DNA of 35,345 nt from Methylobacterium oryzihabitans (lineage in GTDB: Bacteria > Pseudomonadota > Alphaproteobacteria > Rhizobiales > Beijerinckiaceae), in contig NZ_SACP01000043.1 of NCBI RefSeq assembly GCF_004004555.2, positions 1 through 35,345 on the forward strand, given 5' to 3'. Every line of letters begins with the position of its first letter. The first letter of the stretch is position 1. The notes beneath the pieces were generated by a model. That model saw only the letters and a program-made list of their open reading frames with translations, was not told the DNA's origin and searched no databases. Positions 1-9,179 of this stretch are shown here, piece by piece. A program made the translations under genes and the position numbers.

Positions 1-771
1 GGCCGGGGCCGCGCGGGCGGCCGGCGGCAGGGATGCGTCGGCGGCGGCCACCGCCGTCTCGCCCTCGGAACGCGGGAAGTAGCCCGGCGGGGCGGCGGTC
101 GCGGCCGCGCCCTCGGGGCTGCGGCTGCGCCACAGGCGGGCGACGCCGTCCGAGACCGGGCCGCCGCGGCGGGCATCGGTCTGGAACAGCGAGCGCAGGC
201 CCGATCCGGCCTCGGCGGTGTAGGCGGTCGGGCCCTCGGCGACCGGTGCCGCGGCGGCGCTCGCCGGCGGCGGCGCGGCGGACTGGCTCGCGGCGCCGCG
301 GGCGCCGAGCACGTGGGCGGCGTAGAGGTCGCCGGCGGTCGGCTCGCGGCCGAGCTCGGCGCCGAGCGCCTCGTGGTTGCGCCGGGTCAGGGCGCCGGCC
401 ATCGCGGCGGCGGCCTGCGGGTCCTGGCGCAGGTCGAGGATCGCCTGCCGGGCGGCCGGGTCGCTCACCGCGTAGCCGCCCTGGGGCTTGGCCGTGATCG
501 CGTCCGCGTAGGCGCCGAGGCCGAGGTCCGGCCCGTCCTGCTTGAGCACGCCGAGCCAGGTCTGCTCGATGAACTGGAACAGCCCGGTCGCCGAGGAGGT
601 GCCGGCCTTCGCGGACGGGTCGAGGCCGGATTCGCGCTTGGCGGTGGCGAGAAGATAGTCGAAGCCGATGCCGGTCTTCTCCGCTCCCTGCCGGATCGCC
701 TCGACCACCGGGCTCGCCGTGGCGGTGCGCGGTGCGGTCTCCCGCGGGGTCGGCGTGGTGAACAGGAACAT
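1..771 (-). CDS. Lytic transglycosylase (SLT-like), C-terminus beyond window
   Basis: The protein reads from ATG at 771 without a stop to the left edge (257 codons), so its C-terminus is missing. Residues about 20-130 resemble the SLT lysozyme-like fold. KRESGLDP near residue 45 supplies the expected catalytic Glu (Glu47), followed by GLFQF and a TWLG segment. The rest is Ala/Pro-rich and low in complexity, perhaps a linker to a further domain outside the window. No clear signal peptide is seen at the chosen start. The family cleaves peptidoglycan glycan strands, often at cell-envelope machines. It lies downstream of serC on the same strand, behind a strong hairpin, so it is probably transcribed separately. 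A TTAACCAT motif lies 67 bases upstream of the start. The family is fairly sure; the specific role is unknown. Confidence 0.75.
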   Translation of the reverse strand, partial: MFLFTTPTPRETAPRTATASPVVEAIRQGAEKTGIGFDYLLATAKRESGLDPSAKAGTSSATGLFQFIEQTWLGVLKQDGPDLGLGAYADAITAKPQGGYAVSDPAARQAILDLRQDPQAAAAMAGALTRRNHEALGAELGREPTAGDLYAAHVLGARGAASQSAAPPPASAAAAPVAEGPTAYTAEAGSGLRSLFQTDARRGGPVSDGVARLWRSRSPEGAAATAAPPGYFPRSEGETAVAAADASLPPAARAAPA

Positions 772-837
772 GGGCACCCGGACGGCACGGGCGCGAGAGA
801 GGCGGCCCGTCGGCGTGGGTCTCAGACTGCTCCGATC

Positions 838-845
838 ATGGTTAA
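838..845 (-). promoter_or_regulatory. TTAACCAT motif upstream of the transglycosylase gene
   Basis: The minus strand reads CTTAACCATGATCGG here. TTAACC(AT) resembles the half-site recognised by the alphaproteobacterial cell-cycle regulator CtrA. It lies between serC and the transglycosylase start at 771. Only one half-site is visible, so this is a weak call by itself; similar motifs recur at other promoters in the window. Confidence 0.3.
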
Positions 846-863
846 GGAACCGCTGAAGACCGC

Positions 864-884
864 GGCCCGGGATCGTCCCGGGCC
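864..884 (-). terminator. Strong hairpin after serC
   Basis: This is a perfect 9-bp inverted repeat, GGCCCGGGA / TCCCGGGCC, around a TCG loop. It begins 10 bases past the serC stop in the direction of serC transcription. No run of U follows, so it may work as a GC-rich terminator or a 3' end stabiliser. Confidence 0.5.
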
Positions 885-894
885 GGGGACGGGC

Positions 895-2067
895 TCAGGC
901 CGCGCGGGCGGCGAGCCGCGCCTTCTCCTGCGCGAAGGCCCAGTCGAGCCACGGCGTCAGGGCTTCGAGGTCGGCCGCCTCGACGGTGGCGCCGCACCAG
1001 ATCCGCAGGCCGGGCGGGGCGTCGCGGTAGGAGCCGATGTCGTGGGCGACGCCCTCGCGCTCCAGGGTCGCGGCGATGCCCTTGGCGACGGCCGCGCCGG
1101 CCTCCGGCCCCTTCGCGGTCACGTCGGGATCGGTGACGACGAGGCAGACGCTGGTGTTCGACGCGGTCGCCGGATCCTGCGCGAGGTTGCCGATCCACGG
1201 CGTGCGGGCGACCCACTCGGCGATCACGCGGGCATTGGCGTCGGCGCGGGCGCACAGGCCGGCGAGCCCGCCGGCGGCCTGCCCCCAGCGCAGGGCGTCG
1301 AGGTAGTCCTCGACGGCGAGCATCGAGGGAGTGTTGATGGTCTCGCCCTCGAAGATCCCCTCCATGAGCTTGCCGCCCTTGGTCAGGCGGAAGATCTTCG
1401 GCATCGGCCAGGGTGGAGAATAGCTTTCCAGCCGGGCGACCGCCCGGGGCGAGAGCACCAGCATGCCGTGGGCGGCCTCGCCGCCGAGCGCCTTCTGCCA
1501 GGAGAAGGTCACGACATCGAGCTTGTGCCAGTCGAGCCGCTGGGCGAAGGCCGCCGAGGTGGCGTCGCAGAGCACCAGCCCCTCGCGGTCGGCGGCGATC
1601 CAGCCGGCATCCGGCACCCGCACGCCCGAGGTGGTGCCGTTCCAGGTGAACACCACGTCGCGGGTCTTCGTGTCGACCGCCGACAGGTCGGGCAGCCGGC
1701 CATAGGGCGCGGTGACGACGCGGGCGTCGAGCTTCAGTTGCTTGACCGCGTCGGTGACCCAGGTCTCGCCGAAGGATTCCCAGGCCAGCATCTCCACCGG
1801 CCGGGGCCCGAGCAGCGACCACATCGCCATCTCGACCGCGCCGGTATCGGAGGCCGGCACGATGCCGACCCGGTAATCGTCCGGCACTTCCAGCACCGCC
1901 CGGGTGAGGTCGATCGCCTCCTTCAGCTTCGTCTTGCCGAGCCTGGCGCGGTGCGAGCGGCCGAGCGCCGCGTCGCCGAGGGCGGCGGGGGTCCAGCCGG
2001 GGCGCTTGGCGCAGGGGCCGGAGGAGAAGTGCGGCACGCGCGGGCGCGCCTCGGGCCGGGTCGTCAT
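895..2067 (-). CDS. serC: Phosphoserine aminotransferase SerC
   Basis: PLP-dependent enzyme of the phosphorylated serine pathway. It converts 3-phosphohydroxypyruvate and glutamate to phosphoserine and 2-oxoglutarate in the cytoplasm. The N-terminal PHFSSGPCAKRPGW and the SWQKALGG segment (Schiff-base Lys at about residue 192) match the alphaproteobacterial SerC branch. The length (390 residues) is normal. I chose ATG 2067 because GGATGG lies 8 bases upstream as a Shine-Dalgarno-like site, inside a hairpin. ATG 2079, four codons earlier, lies within that hairpin stem and is the alternative. Rhizobiales often have serC followed by serA, but here serC stands alone: a terminator-like hairpin and a transglycosylase gene follow. 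SulP is divergent upstream. Family assignment is very sure. Confidence 0.95.
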   Translation of the reverse strand: MTTRPEARPRVPHFSSGPCAKRPGWTPAALGDAALGRSHRARLGKTKLKEAIDLTRAVLEVPDDYRVGIVPASDTGAVEMAMWSLLGPRPVEMLAWESFGETWVTDAVKQLKLDARVVTAPYGRLPDLSAVDTKTRDVVFTWNGTTSGVRVPDAGWIAADREGLVLCDATSAAFAQRLDWHKLDVVTFSWQKALGGEAAHGMLVLSPRAVARLESYSPPWPMPKIFRLTKGGKLMEGIFEGETINTPSMLAVEDYLDALRWGQAAGGLAGLCARADANARVIAEWVARTPWIGNLAQDPATASNTSVCLVVTDPDVTAKGPEAGAAVAKGIAATLEREGVAHDIGSYRDAPPGLRIWCGATVEAADLEALTPWLDWAFAQEKARLAARAA

Positions 2068-2075
2068 GGTGTGGG

Positions 2076-2110
2076 CCATCCGTCGCGATGGAAGCCCGCT
2101 TGCCTGCGGG
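2076..2110 (-). promoter_or_regulatory. Candidate serC leader RNA (two tandem hairpins)
   Basis: Reading along the serC mRNA, a first hairpin CCCGC-AGGCAA-GCGGG (2110-2095) is followed four bases later by a second, CCATC-GCGACG-GATGG (2091-2076). The 3' arm of the second supplies the GGATGG ribosome-binding-like sequence of the 2067 start and contains the alternative ATG at 2079. The serC leader is a described alphaproteobacterial cis-regulatory RNA whose last stem overlaps the serC ribosome-binding site, and the arrangement here fits. I could not run a covariance model, so membership of that family is inference. Confidence 0.5.
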
Positions 2111-2354
2111 AGCCGCCGGGCATGACCGAGGGGACGGCAGGGGTCAAGCGGCGCCACCGCCGGCCTGTGTTGCGTCGCAGCACCGATGCGCCTATGGGGG
2201 ATGGATGACGCAGGATCGAGCCCGCCACGCCTCCCGGCCCACGCCGCCGTAGCCGTCCGCTCTCCCGCCGTTCCACCGCCATTCCCCGGCTGCCCGCGTC
2301 TTTCGCGGCAGCCCCTCCCCGGCCGCCTGCGCCGGGACGCTGCGAGCATCCCCG

Positions 2355-3830
2355 ATGAACCTGAACCGCCTGCGGAGCGAATGGGCTCCGAACGTCACCC
2401 GTGAACTCCTGGCCGGCACCGTCGTCGCCCTGGCGCTGATCCCGGAGGCGATCGCCTTCTCGATCATCGCCGGCGTCGACCCGAAGCTCGGCCTCTATGC
2501 CTCGTTCTGCATCGCGGTCGTCACCGCCTTCGCGGGCGGGCGGCCGGCGATGATCTCGGCGGCCACCGGCGCGATGGCGCTGGTGATGGTGACGCTCGTC
2601 AAGGAGCACGGCGTCGCCTACCTGTTCGCCGCCACGATCCTGACCGGGCTGATCCAAATCGCGGCCGGGTTCCTGCGGCTCGGCAACCTGATGCGGTTCG
2701 TCTCGCGCTCGGTCGTCACCGGCTTCGTCAACGCGCTGGCGATCCTGATCTTCCTCGCCCAGATGCCGGAGCTGATCGGGCGCGGCCCGGTGGTCTACGC
2801 GATGACGGCGGCGGGCCTCGCGCTCATCTACGGATTGCCGCGGCTCACCCGGGCGGTGCCCTCGGCGCTGGTCTGCATCCTGGTGATGACCGCGCTCGCG
2901 ATGGCGCTCGGCCTCGACATCCGCACCGTCGGCGACATGGGCGCCCTGCCGGACGCCCTGCCCCACCTCGCCTGGCCGGAGGTGCCCCTGACCCTCGAGA
3001 CGCTGCGGATCATCGCGCCCTACTCCCTCACCCTCGCGATGGTCGGGCTGCTGGAGAGCCTGATGACCGCGGCGATCCTCGACGAGATGACCGATACCGG
3101 CTCGAACAAGAACCGCGAATGCGCCGGCCAGGGCCTCGGCAACGTCGCGGCGGGCCTGCTCGGCGGCATGGCCGGCTGCGCGATGATCGGCCAGTCGGTC
3201 ATCAACGTCTCGTCCGGCGGGCGCGGCCGGCTCTCGACCCTGTGGGCCGGCGCCTTCCTGCTGTTCCTGATCGTGGTGCTCGGCCCCTACGTCGCCCGGA
3301 TCCCGATGGCGGCCTTGGTCGCGGTGATGATCATGGTGTCGATCAACACCTTCCAGTGGCGCTCGATCCGCAGTGTCGCCACCAATCCGTGGAGTTCGAG
3401 CGTGGTGATGCTCGGCACCGTCGCGGTGGTGGTGGCGACCCACGACCTCGCCAGGGGCGTGCTGTTCGGCGTCGTGCTGAGCGGGCTGTTCTTCGCCCAC
3501 AAGGTCACGCGCTTCTTCTCGGTCGCCTCGGTGCGGGACGGGGATGCCCGCACCTACCGGGTCTCGGGCCAGATCTTCTTCGCCACCGCCGAGGCGTTCC
3601 ACGCCGCCTTCGACTTCCGCGAGGCGGACCTGTCCCGGGTCGTCGTCGACCTGAGCGCGGCGCATTTCTGGGACATCTCGGCGATCAACGCCCTCGACCG
3701 GGTGGTGCTGAAGTTCCGCCACCACGGCATCGCGGTCGAGATCACCGGCATGAACGAGGCCAGCGCCACGATGGTCGAGCGGCTGGCGACCCACGACAAG
3801 CCGGGAGCGGCGTTCTCGGCGGGGCATTGA
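2355..3830 (+). CDS. SulP-family anion transporter with STAS domain
   Basis: Inner-membrane transporter of 491 residues. The N-terminal part, from about residue 18, has the SulP pattern (ALIPEAIAFSIIAGV, then GLYASF) and roughly a dozen hydrophobic segments to about residue 385. A cytoplasmic STAS domain follows (VVDLSAAHFWDISAINALD near residues 430-450). SulP proteins carry sulfate, bicarbonate or other anions; the substrate cannot be read from sequence. The Ser of the STAS loop (DISAINALD) is present. It is divergent from serC across a 287-base gap that also holds the serC leader. No strong ribosome-binding site precedes the ATG. The family is sure, the substrate is not. Confidence 0.9.
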   Translation: MNLNRLRSEWAPNVTRELLAGTVVALALIPEAIAFSIIAGVDPKLGLYASFCIAVVTAFAGGRPAMISAATGAMALVMVTLVKEHGVAYLFAATILTGLIQIAAGFLRLGNLMRFVSRSVVTGFVNALAILIFLAQMPELIGRGPVVYAMTAAGLALIYGLPRLTRAVPSALVCILVMTALAMALGLDIRTVGDMGALPDALPHLAWPEVPLTLETLRIIAPYSLTLAMVGLLESLMTAAILDEMTDTGSNKNRECAGQGLGNVAAGLLGGMAGCAMIGQSVINVSSGGRGRLSTLWAGAFLLFLIVVLGPYVARIPMAALVAVMIMVSINTFQWRSIRSVATNPWSSSVVMLGTVAVVVATHDLARGVLFGVVLSGLFFAHKVTRFFSVASVRDGDARTYRVSGQIFFATAEAFHAAFDFREADLSRVVVDLSAAHFWDISAINALDRVVLKFRHHGIAVEITGMNEASATMVERLATHDKPGAAFSAGH

Positions 3831-3982
3831 CGCGGACTCCGGCCACTCACCCAGGGCACGGGCTCGATCCCACAGGATTAAGCCGACCTGCCTAGGCATT
3901 CGGAGCCGATCGGTGCAGCGCAACAGCGTGAGGCGGCAGACGATCCCGCCCCCGATCGGCCCATGATGATTTCGCGTGCATC

Positions 3983-4055
3983 ACGGGAACACTCCCGTTA
4001 CATCGTACGCGGGGCGGCGAACGAGCGTTCTTCTCGGATACAGCCGAGGAACGCT
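3983..4055 (+). promoter_or_regulatory. Two hairpins in the leader of the SGNH hydrolase gene
   Basis: The 289-base gap between the SulP gene and the hydrolase is less GC-rich than the genes around it. Hairpin 1 (3983-3998) is ACGGGA-ACAC-TCCCGT. Hairpin 2 (4024-4055) pairs AGCGTTC with GAACGCT, then after a two-base bulge CTCGG with CCGAG around an ATACAG loop. They end 64 bases before the ATG. They could be a structured 5' leader, an end of the SulP transcript or a small RNA; sequence alone does not decide. Confidence 0.35.
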
Positions 4056-4119
4056 ACGCAACGCCTTCCGAGGCATGTCGTCGGAGTTCTCCGCCGTGTC
4101 GTCATTCTGGAGACTTGAG

Positions 4120-4761
4120 ATGGGGATCCTTCATCGCGGACGCTCCGCGCTCGTCCGGATATTCGTTTCGATCGGATTTGTCGCAGCGCTCGCCGTGCCG
4201 GGCGCCGTCTCGTCGGCCGACGCCGCGCAGATCAGCATCGTCGCGCTCGGAGCCAGCAACACCGATGGCAAGGGCGTCTCCCGCGCCGAGGCCTATCCGG
4301 CCCAACTCGAACGGATCCTCCGCGACAAGGGGCTCGACGTCTCCGTCACGAATGCCGGGATCAGCGGCGACACGACCGAAGGCATGCTCAACCGCCTCGA
4401 TTCGTCCGTGCCAGAGGGAACCCGGCTGGTCATCCTGCAACCGGGCAACAACGACGGCCGCGGCGGCAAGCGCCAGGGCTACCGCGTGATCGATCCCGAA
4501 GCGACGGCCGGCAACCTCGAATCCATCGTGTCCCGGTTGCAGGCGCGCGGCATCGCGGTGGCGATCTTCGCCGGATATCACGGCGTCGCCCGCGACGTCG
4601 CGGCCCACACGCACAGCGTCTTCCTCGGAGGGATCAGGGCCGGCGTGCCGGCGGCGGCGATCCAGCCCGACGGCGAGCATTTCCTGCCGGAAGGCTACGC
4701 CATCGTGGCGCAGCGCATCGCCCCCAGGATCGTCGCGATGTTGGGACGGGGGCGGCACTGA
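4120..4761 (+). CDS. Secreted SGNH/GDSL hydrolase, TesA-like
   Basis: Protein of 213 residues with a signal peptide of about 36 residues (charged start, hydrophobic 13-30, cleavage near ADA-AQ), so periplasmic or secreted. The SGNH blocks are complete: GASNTDG with nucleophile Ser46 (GAS instead of the usual GDS), Gly in NAGISGDTTEG, GNND with Asn111, and DGEH with Asp184 and His187. It resembles TesA, which acts as thioesterase I, arylesterase and lysophospholipase. The start at 4120 is supported by GGAG seven bases upstream and by the signal peptide; an in-frame ATG at 3976 would add 48 unlikely residues. It is convergent with trmD and seems monocistronic. Confidence 0.85.
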   Translation: MGILHRGRSALVRIFVSIGFVAALAVPGAVSSADAAQISIVALGASNTDGKGVSRAEAYPAQLERILRDKGLDVSVTNAGISGDTTEGMLNRLDSSVPEGTRLVILQPGNNDGRGGKRQGYRVIDPEATAGNLESIVSRLQARGIAVAIFAGYHGVARDVAAHTHSVFLGGIRAGVPAAAIQPDGEHFLPEGYAIVAQRIAPRIVAMLGRGRH

Positions 4762-4783
4762 CGAGGCGACGCGCGGCCCAGGG

Positions 4784-5512
4784 TCAGTCCGTCGGATCCG
4801 CGCTCGTCGCAACCGGACGACGGTCCCGCGCCAGCAGGTCCGGCCGGCGCTCCCGCGTGAGGCGGGCGGCCTCGGCCGCGCGCCAGCGGGCGATGGCGTC
4901 GTGGTTGCCGCCGGTGAGCACGTCGGGGATCGTCCGTCCCTCCCAGTCCCGCGGGCGGGTGTAGTGCGGATATTCGAGCCCCGGCCCCTCGAAGCTCTCC
5001 TCGACGCCGGACGCCACCTTGCCCATCACGCCGGGCAGGAGCCGCACGCAGGCGTCGATCGTCACCAGGGCGGCGATCTCGCCGCCCGAGAGCACGTAAT
5101 CGCCGATCGAGACCTCCTCCAGGCCGCGGCCGGCGATCACCCGCTCGTCGACGCCCTCGAAGCGGCCGCAGACGGCGATCAGGCCCGGGCCCTCGCTCAG
5201 GGACCGCACCCGCTGCTGGGTCAGCGGCCGGCCGCGCGGGCTCATCAGCAGGCGCGGGCGCGGGTCGTCGGGCGCCGCGGCGGCGTCGATGGCGGCGGCG
5301 AGCACGTCGCAGCGCAGCACCATCCCGGCCCCGCCCCCCGCCGGGGTGTCGTCCACGGCGCGGTGGCGGCCGAGGCCGTGGTCGCGGATGTTGCGCGCCT
5401 CCAGGCTCCAGGCGCCCCGCTCCAGGGCATCGCCCGAGAGCGACAGCCCGAGGGGACCGGGGAACATCTCCGGGTAGAGGGTGAGGATCGTGGCGCGCCA
5501 GGGGGAGGTCAT
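4784..5512 (-). CDS. trmD: tRNA (guanine37-N1)-methyltransferase TrmD
   Basis: Methylates N1 of G37 next to the anticodon, with S-adenosylmethionine, to prevent +1 frameshifting. The SPOUT knot motifs are clear: LYPEMFPGPLG at the N-terminus, DDTPAGGGAGMV, CGRFEGVDERVI, SIGDYVLSGGE and PHYTRPRDWEG. At 242 residues it has normal length. The start ATG 5512 gives the family N-terminus MTSPWRATILTLYPEMFPG. Bacterial trmD usually follows rpsP-rimM, and it does here on the same strand. However, an opposite-strand membrane protein gene (5617-6462) separates it from rimM, so it may need its own promoter. The usual neighbour rplS is not found next to it. Confidence 0.95.
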   Translation of the reverse strand: MTSPWRATILTLYPEMFPGPLGLSLSGDALERGAWSLEARNIRDHGLGRHRAVDDTPAGGGAGMVLRCDVLAAAIDAAAAPDDPRPRLLMSPRGRPLTQQRVRSLSEGPGLIAVCGRFEGVDERVIAGRGLEEVSIGDYVLSGGEIAALVTIDACVRLLPGVMGKVASGVEESFEGPGLEYPHYTRPRDWEGRTIPDVLTGGNHDAIARWRAAEAARLTRERRPDLLARDRRPVATSADPTD

Positions 5513-5616
5513 GCCGGGGTGATCGCGCGGGTGCGGGATCGGGTCAACGCTTCGCACACCCCCGCGGGCTAGAACCGGCCCCAGGGGCATCTCGCCCGGC
5601 CACGCGACCCGTTCCG

Positions 5617-6462
5617 ATGCTCGGCTTCCTGCTCGACCAGCCGGCCTGGCTGATCTTCCTGCTGCTGATCGCGTTCTTCGCGGCGGCCTGCCTCGGCCTG
5701 CACGCGCTGGCGTTCTCGCGCCCGACCCGCGGCTTCGCCCGCAGCCTCGACGGCCTCGTGCCGAGCTATTTCGGCGTCGTCTCGATCCTGCTGTCGCTGC
5801 TCACCGGCTTCGTGGCGAGCGACGCCTGGGAGCGCCAGCGGCACGCGGTGCGCGCGGTGCAGCAGGAGCGCGACAGCCTGATGACCCTCTACGACCTCAG
5901 CGTCGCCTCGAAGCCCGACATGTCGGCGATCCGGGCCGACCTCGCGACCTACGTCGCGGCGGTGATCGACGAGGAATGGGCGCTGATGCGCTATGCCGGC
6001 CGCTCGTCCGCCGCCGGCGCGGCGATGGACCGGTTGCTGCGGGCGACCGCCAACCCGCGCCTCAGCACCGAGGCCGGGCTGGCGGTCCACAACGCGATGC
6101 TCGACGCCGCGATGCGCCTGCGCAGCGCCCGCAGCGACCGGCTGACGCTCGCCGACAACCCGGTCGACGAATCGAAGTGGATCACGCTGCTGGTGCTCGC
6201 GGTCCTGACCCTGGTCTCGCTGGCGCTCGTCCACATGGAGCGGCCCCGGGCCTCGATCGTCGCCATGACGCTGTTCGCGATCGGGATGGTGACGACGCTC
6301 GGCCTCGTCGCCCTGCACGAGCGGCCCTTCGGCGGGCCGAACCGGGTCGAGCCGCACTCCCTGGTGCGGCTGCGCGCGACGATGAACGCCGCTCTCAGTC
6401 CGGGTCAGTGTCGGGTTCCGGACGCGCCGGCGCGAACAGATCCTCCGGCGGATCGATCGTGA
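5617..6462 (+). CDS. DUF4239-like membrane protein
   Basis: Protein of 281 residues with two hydrophobic segments near the N-terminus (about 9-32 and 48-67) and two near the C-terminus (about 188-207 and 212-233). A soluble middle part carries SDAWERQRHAVRAVQQERDSL. This two-plus-two layout fits bacterial DUF4239 proteins, whose function is unknown. It lies on the opposite strand between rimM and trmD, and its last 68 bases overlap the 3' end of rimM tail to tail. The overlapped C-terminus (about the last 22 residues) is Pro/Ala/Arg-rich and may be dispensable. Family assignment is likely; function is not known. Confidence 0.7.
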   Translation: MLGFLLDQPAWLIFLLLIAFFAAACLGLHALAFSRPTRGFARSLDGLVPSYFGVVSILLSLLTGFVASDAWERQRHAVRAVQQERDSLMTLYDLSVASKPDMSAIRADLATYVAAVIDEEWALMRYAGRSSAAGAAMDRLLRATANPRLSTEAGLAVHNAMLDAAMRLRSARSDRLTLADNPVDESKWITLLVLAVLTLVSLALVHMERPRASIVAMTLFAIGMVTTLGLVALHERPFGGPNRVEPHSLVRLRATMNAALSPGQCRVPDAPARTDPPADRS

Positions 6463-7069
6463 GGCGGCGGCCGGCGATGTCGACCTCGGGCACGAAGGCG
6501 CGGGTGAACGGCAGCAGCGCCGAGGCGCCGGCGGTCGAGACGATGTCGAGGAGGTCGCCGCCGCCGTAATTCGGCACCGCCCGCACGGTGCCGACGCGGC
6601 TGCCGTCGCGGTCGTGGACCGCGAGCCCGACGAGGTCGGCGGTGAGGAACTCGTCCTCGTCCTCCGGCGCGCCGAGGCGTTCGCGCGGGGCGTAGAGGGC
6701 GAGGCGGTTGAGGGATTCGGCGCCGGTGCGGCCGCTCACGCCCTTGACCCGGGCGATCAGGATGTCAGGGATTCCGGTCGCCGGGCGCAGGGACAGGATC
6801 TCGACGGCACGGCCGTCGGCCCCGGTCAGCACGCCGTAGCGGCCGATCGCCTCCGGGTCGCCGGTATAGGATTTCACCCGCACCTCGCCCGCGAGGCCGT
6901 GGGCGCGACCGAACTCGCCGAGCAGGACGAGGTCGGGGTCGCTCGCGATGTCACGGCGGGCGGCCGGGCCACCCGCAGGGGCAGCTTTGCCACCCGCGGG
7001 AGCGGGCGTGTCGCCCGCCGGGCGGCGTGGCCCCCCGCGGCGGGGGGCGGCGTCGGGCCGGCGGGCCAT
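6395..7069 (-). CDS. rimM: Ribosome maturation factor RimM
   Basis: RimM binds ribosomal protein S19 and helps mature the head of the 30S subunit. The RimM N-domain starts near residue 48 (LVLLGEFGRAHGLAGEVRV), and the PRC-barrel part contains EDEFLTADLVGLAVHDRDG and PNYGGGDLLDI. The first 45 or so residues are a low-complexity Pro/Ala/Gly/Arg extension with a repeated GG(K/P)AAP-like element, not part of the usual RimM fold. I found no convincing later start in frame, so ATG 7069 is kept; it lies 11 bases after the rpsP stop. The 3' end overlaps the opposite-strand membrane gene by 68 bases. Confidence 0.92.
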   Translation of the reverse strand: MARRPDAAPRRGGPRRPAGDTPAPAGGKAAPAGGPAARRDIASDPDLVLLGEFGRAHGLAGEVRVKSYTGDPEAIGRYGVLTGADGRAVEILSLRPATGIPDILIARVKGVSGRTGAESLNRLALYAPRERLGAPEDEDEFLTADLVGLAVHDRDGSRVGTVRAVPNYGGGDLLDIVSTAGASALLPFTRAFVPEVDIAGRRLTIDPPEDLFAPARPEPDTDPD

Positions 7070-7080
7070 GGTGCCGGGCC

Positions 7081-7440
7081 TTACGCCGCGGCGTCCTCGC
7101 CGGCGCCGGCCTTCTCGGCGCGGGCGGCGGCGCGCTCCTTGGCCTTGGTGCCGGGCTCGGCCTTCTTCGGGTTGTTGCGGGCAGGGCGCTTGGCGAGGCC
7201 GGCGGCGTCGAGGAAGCGCAGCACGCGGTCGGTCGGCTGGGCGCCCTTGGCGAGCCACGCCTGGATCTTCTCGGCCTCGAGGGTCACGCGGGCCGGATCG
7301 TCCTTCGGCTTCATCGGGTCGTAGGCGCCGACCTTGTCGATGAAGCGGCCGTCGCGCGGCGAGCGGGCGTCGGCGACGACGATGCGGTAGTACGGGCGCT
7401 TCTTGGCGCCGCCGCGGGTGAGACGGATCTTGAGCGACAT
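7081..7440 (-). CDS. rpsP: 30S ribosomal protein S16
   Basis: Small-subunit protein S16, 119 residues. The start MSLKIRLTRGGAKKRPYYRIVVAD is diagnostic, followed by DGRFIDKVGAYDP and the WLAKGAQPTDRV segment. A basic/Ala-rich tail of about 30 residues (from NNPKKAEPG) extends beyond the compact E. coli form, as is common in alphaproteobacteria. AGGAG lies 7 bases before the ATG. Order ffh-rpsP-rimM-trmD on one strand matches the widespread ribosome-maturation cluster, although 141 bases with a hairpin separate ffh from rpsP. Confidence 0.97.
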   Translation of the reverse strand: MSLKIRLTRGGAKKRPYYRIVVADARSPRDGRFIDKVGAYDPMKPKDDPARVTLEAEKIQAWLAKGAQPTDRVLRFLDAAGLAKRPARNNPKKAEPGTKAKERAAARAEKAGAGEDAAA

Positions 7441-7538
7441 GGTGGTCTCCTGACTGGATGTCGTTGCGAGGTGTGGTGGATCCCGATCCGGACGGAGGGC
7501 TCGGCTAGGCCGGCGGCCTCGCCCGGACGGATGGCGTC

Positions 7539-7555
7539 GGCTCCCGTCGGGAGCC
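7539..7555 (-). terminator. Hairpin after ffh
   Basis: Perfect 7-bp stem GGCTCCC / GGGAGCC with a GTC loop, 26 bases past the ffh stop on the ffh-coding strand. No U-tract follows. It may terminate part of the ffh transcript before rpsP or only stabilise the 3' end. Confidence 0.4.
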
Positions 7556-7581
7556 CGGACCGGCCGCTGCGTGCGGCACGG

Positions 7582-9159
<1,578 letters not shown>

Positions 9160-9179
9160 GGCTGTCGTCCCCTGCGCGC

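Noticed and set aside
313..2208. Long plus-strand frame (631 codons) opposite serC and the transglycosylase gene
   Set aside because: It is antisense to two well-supported genes, rich in Gly/Arg/Ala/Glu without any family motif, and explained by the third-position GC bias of serC.
2064..3923. 619-codon minus-strand frame over the SulP gene
   Set aside because: It mirrors the transporter and is dominated by Arg, His, Asp and Gln; no ribosome-binding site or motif was seen.
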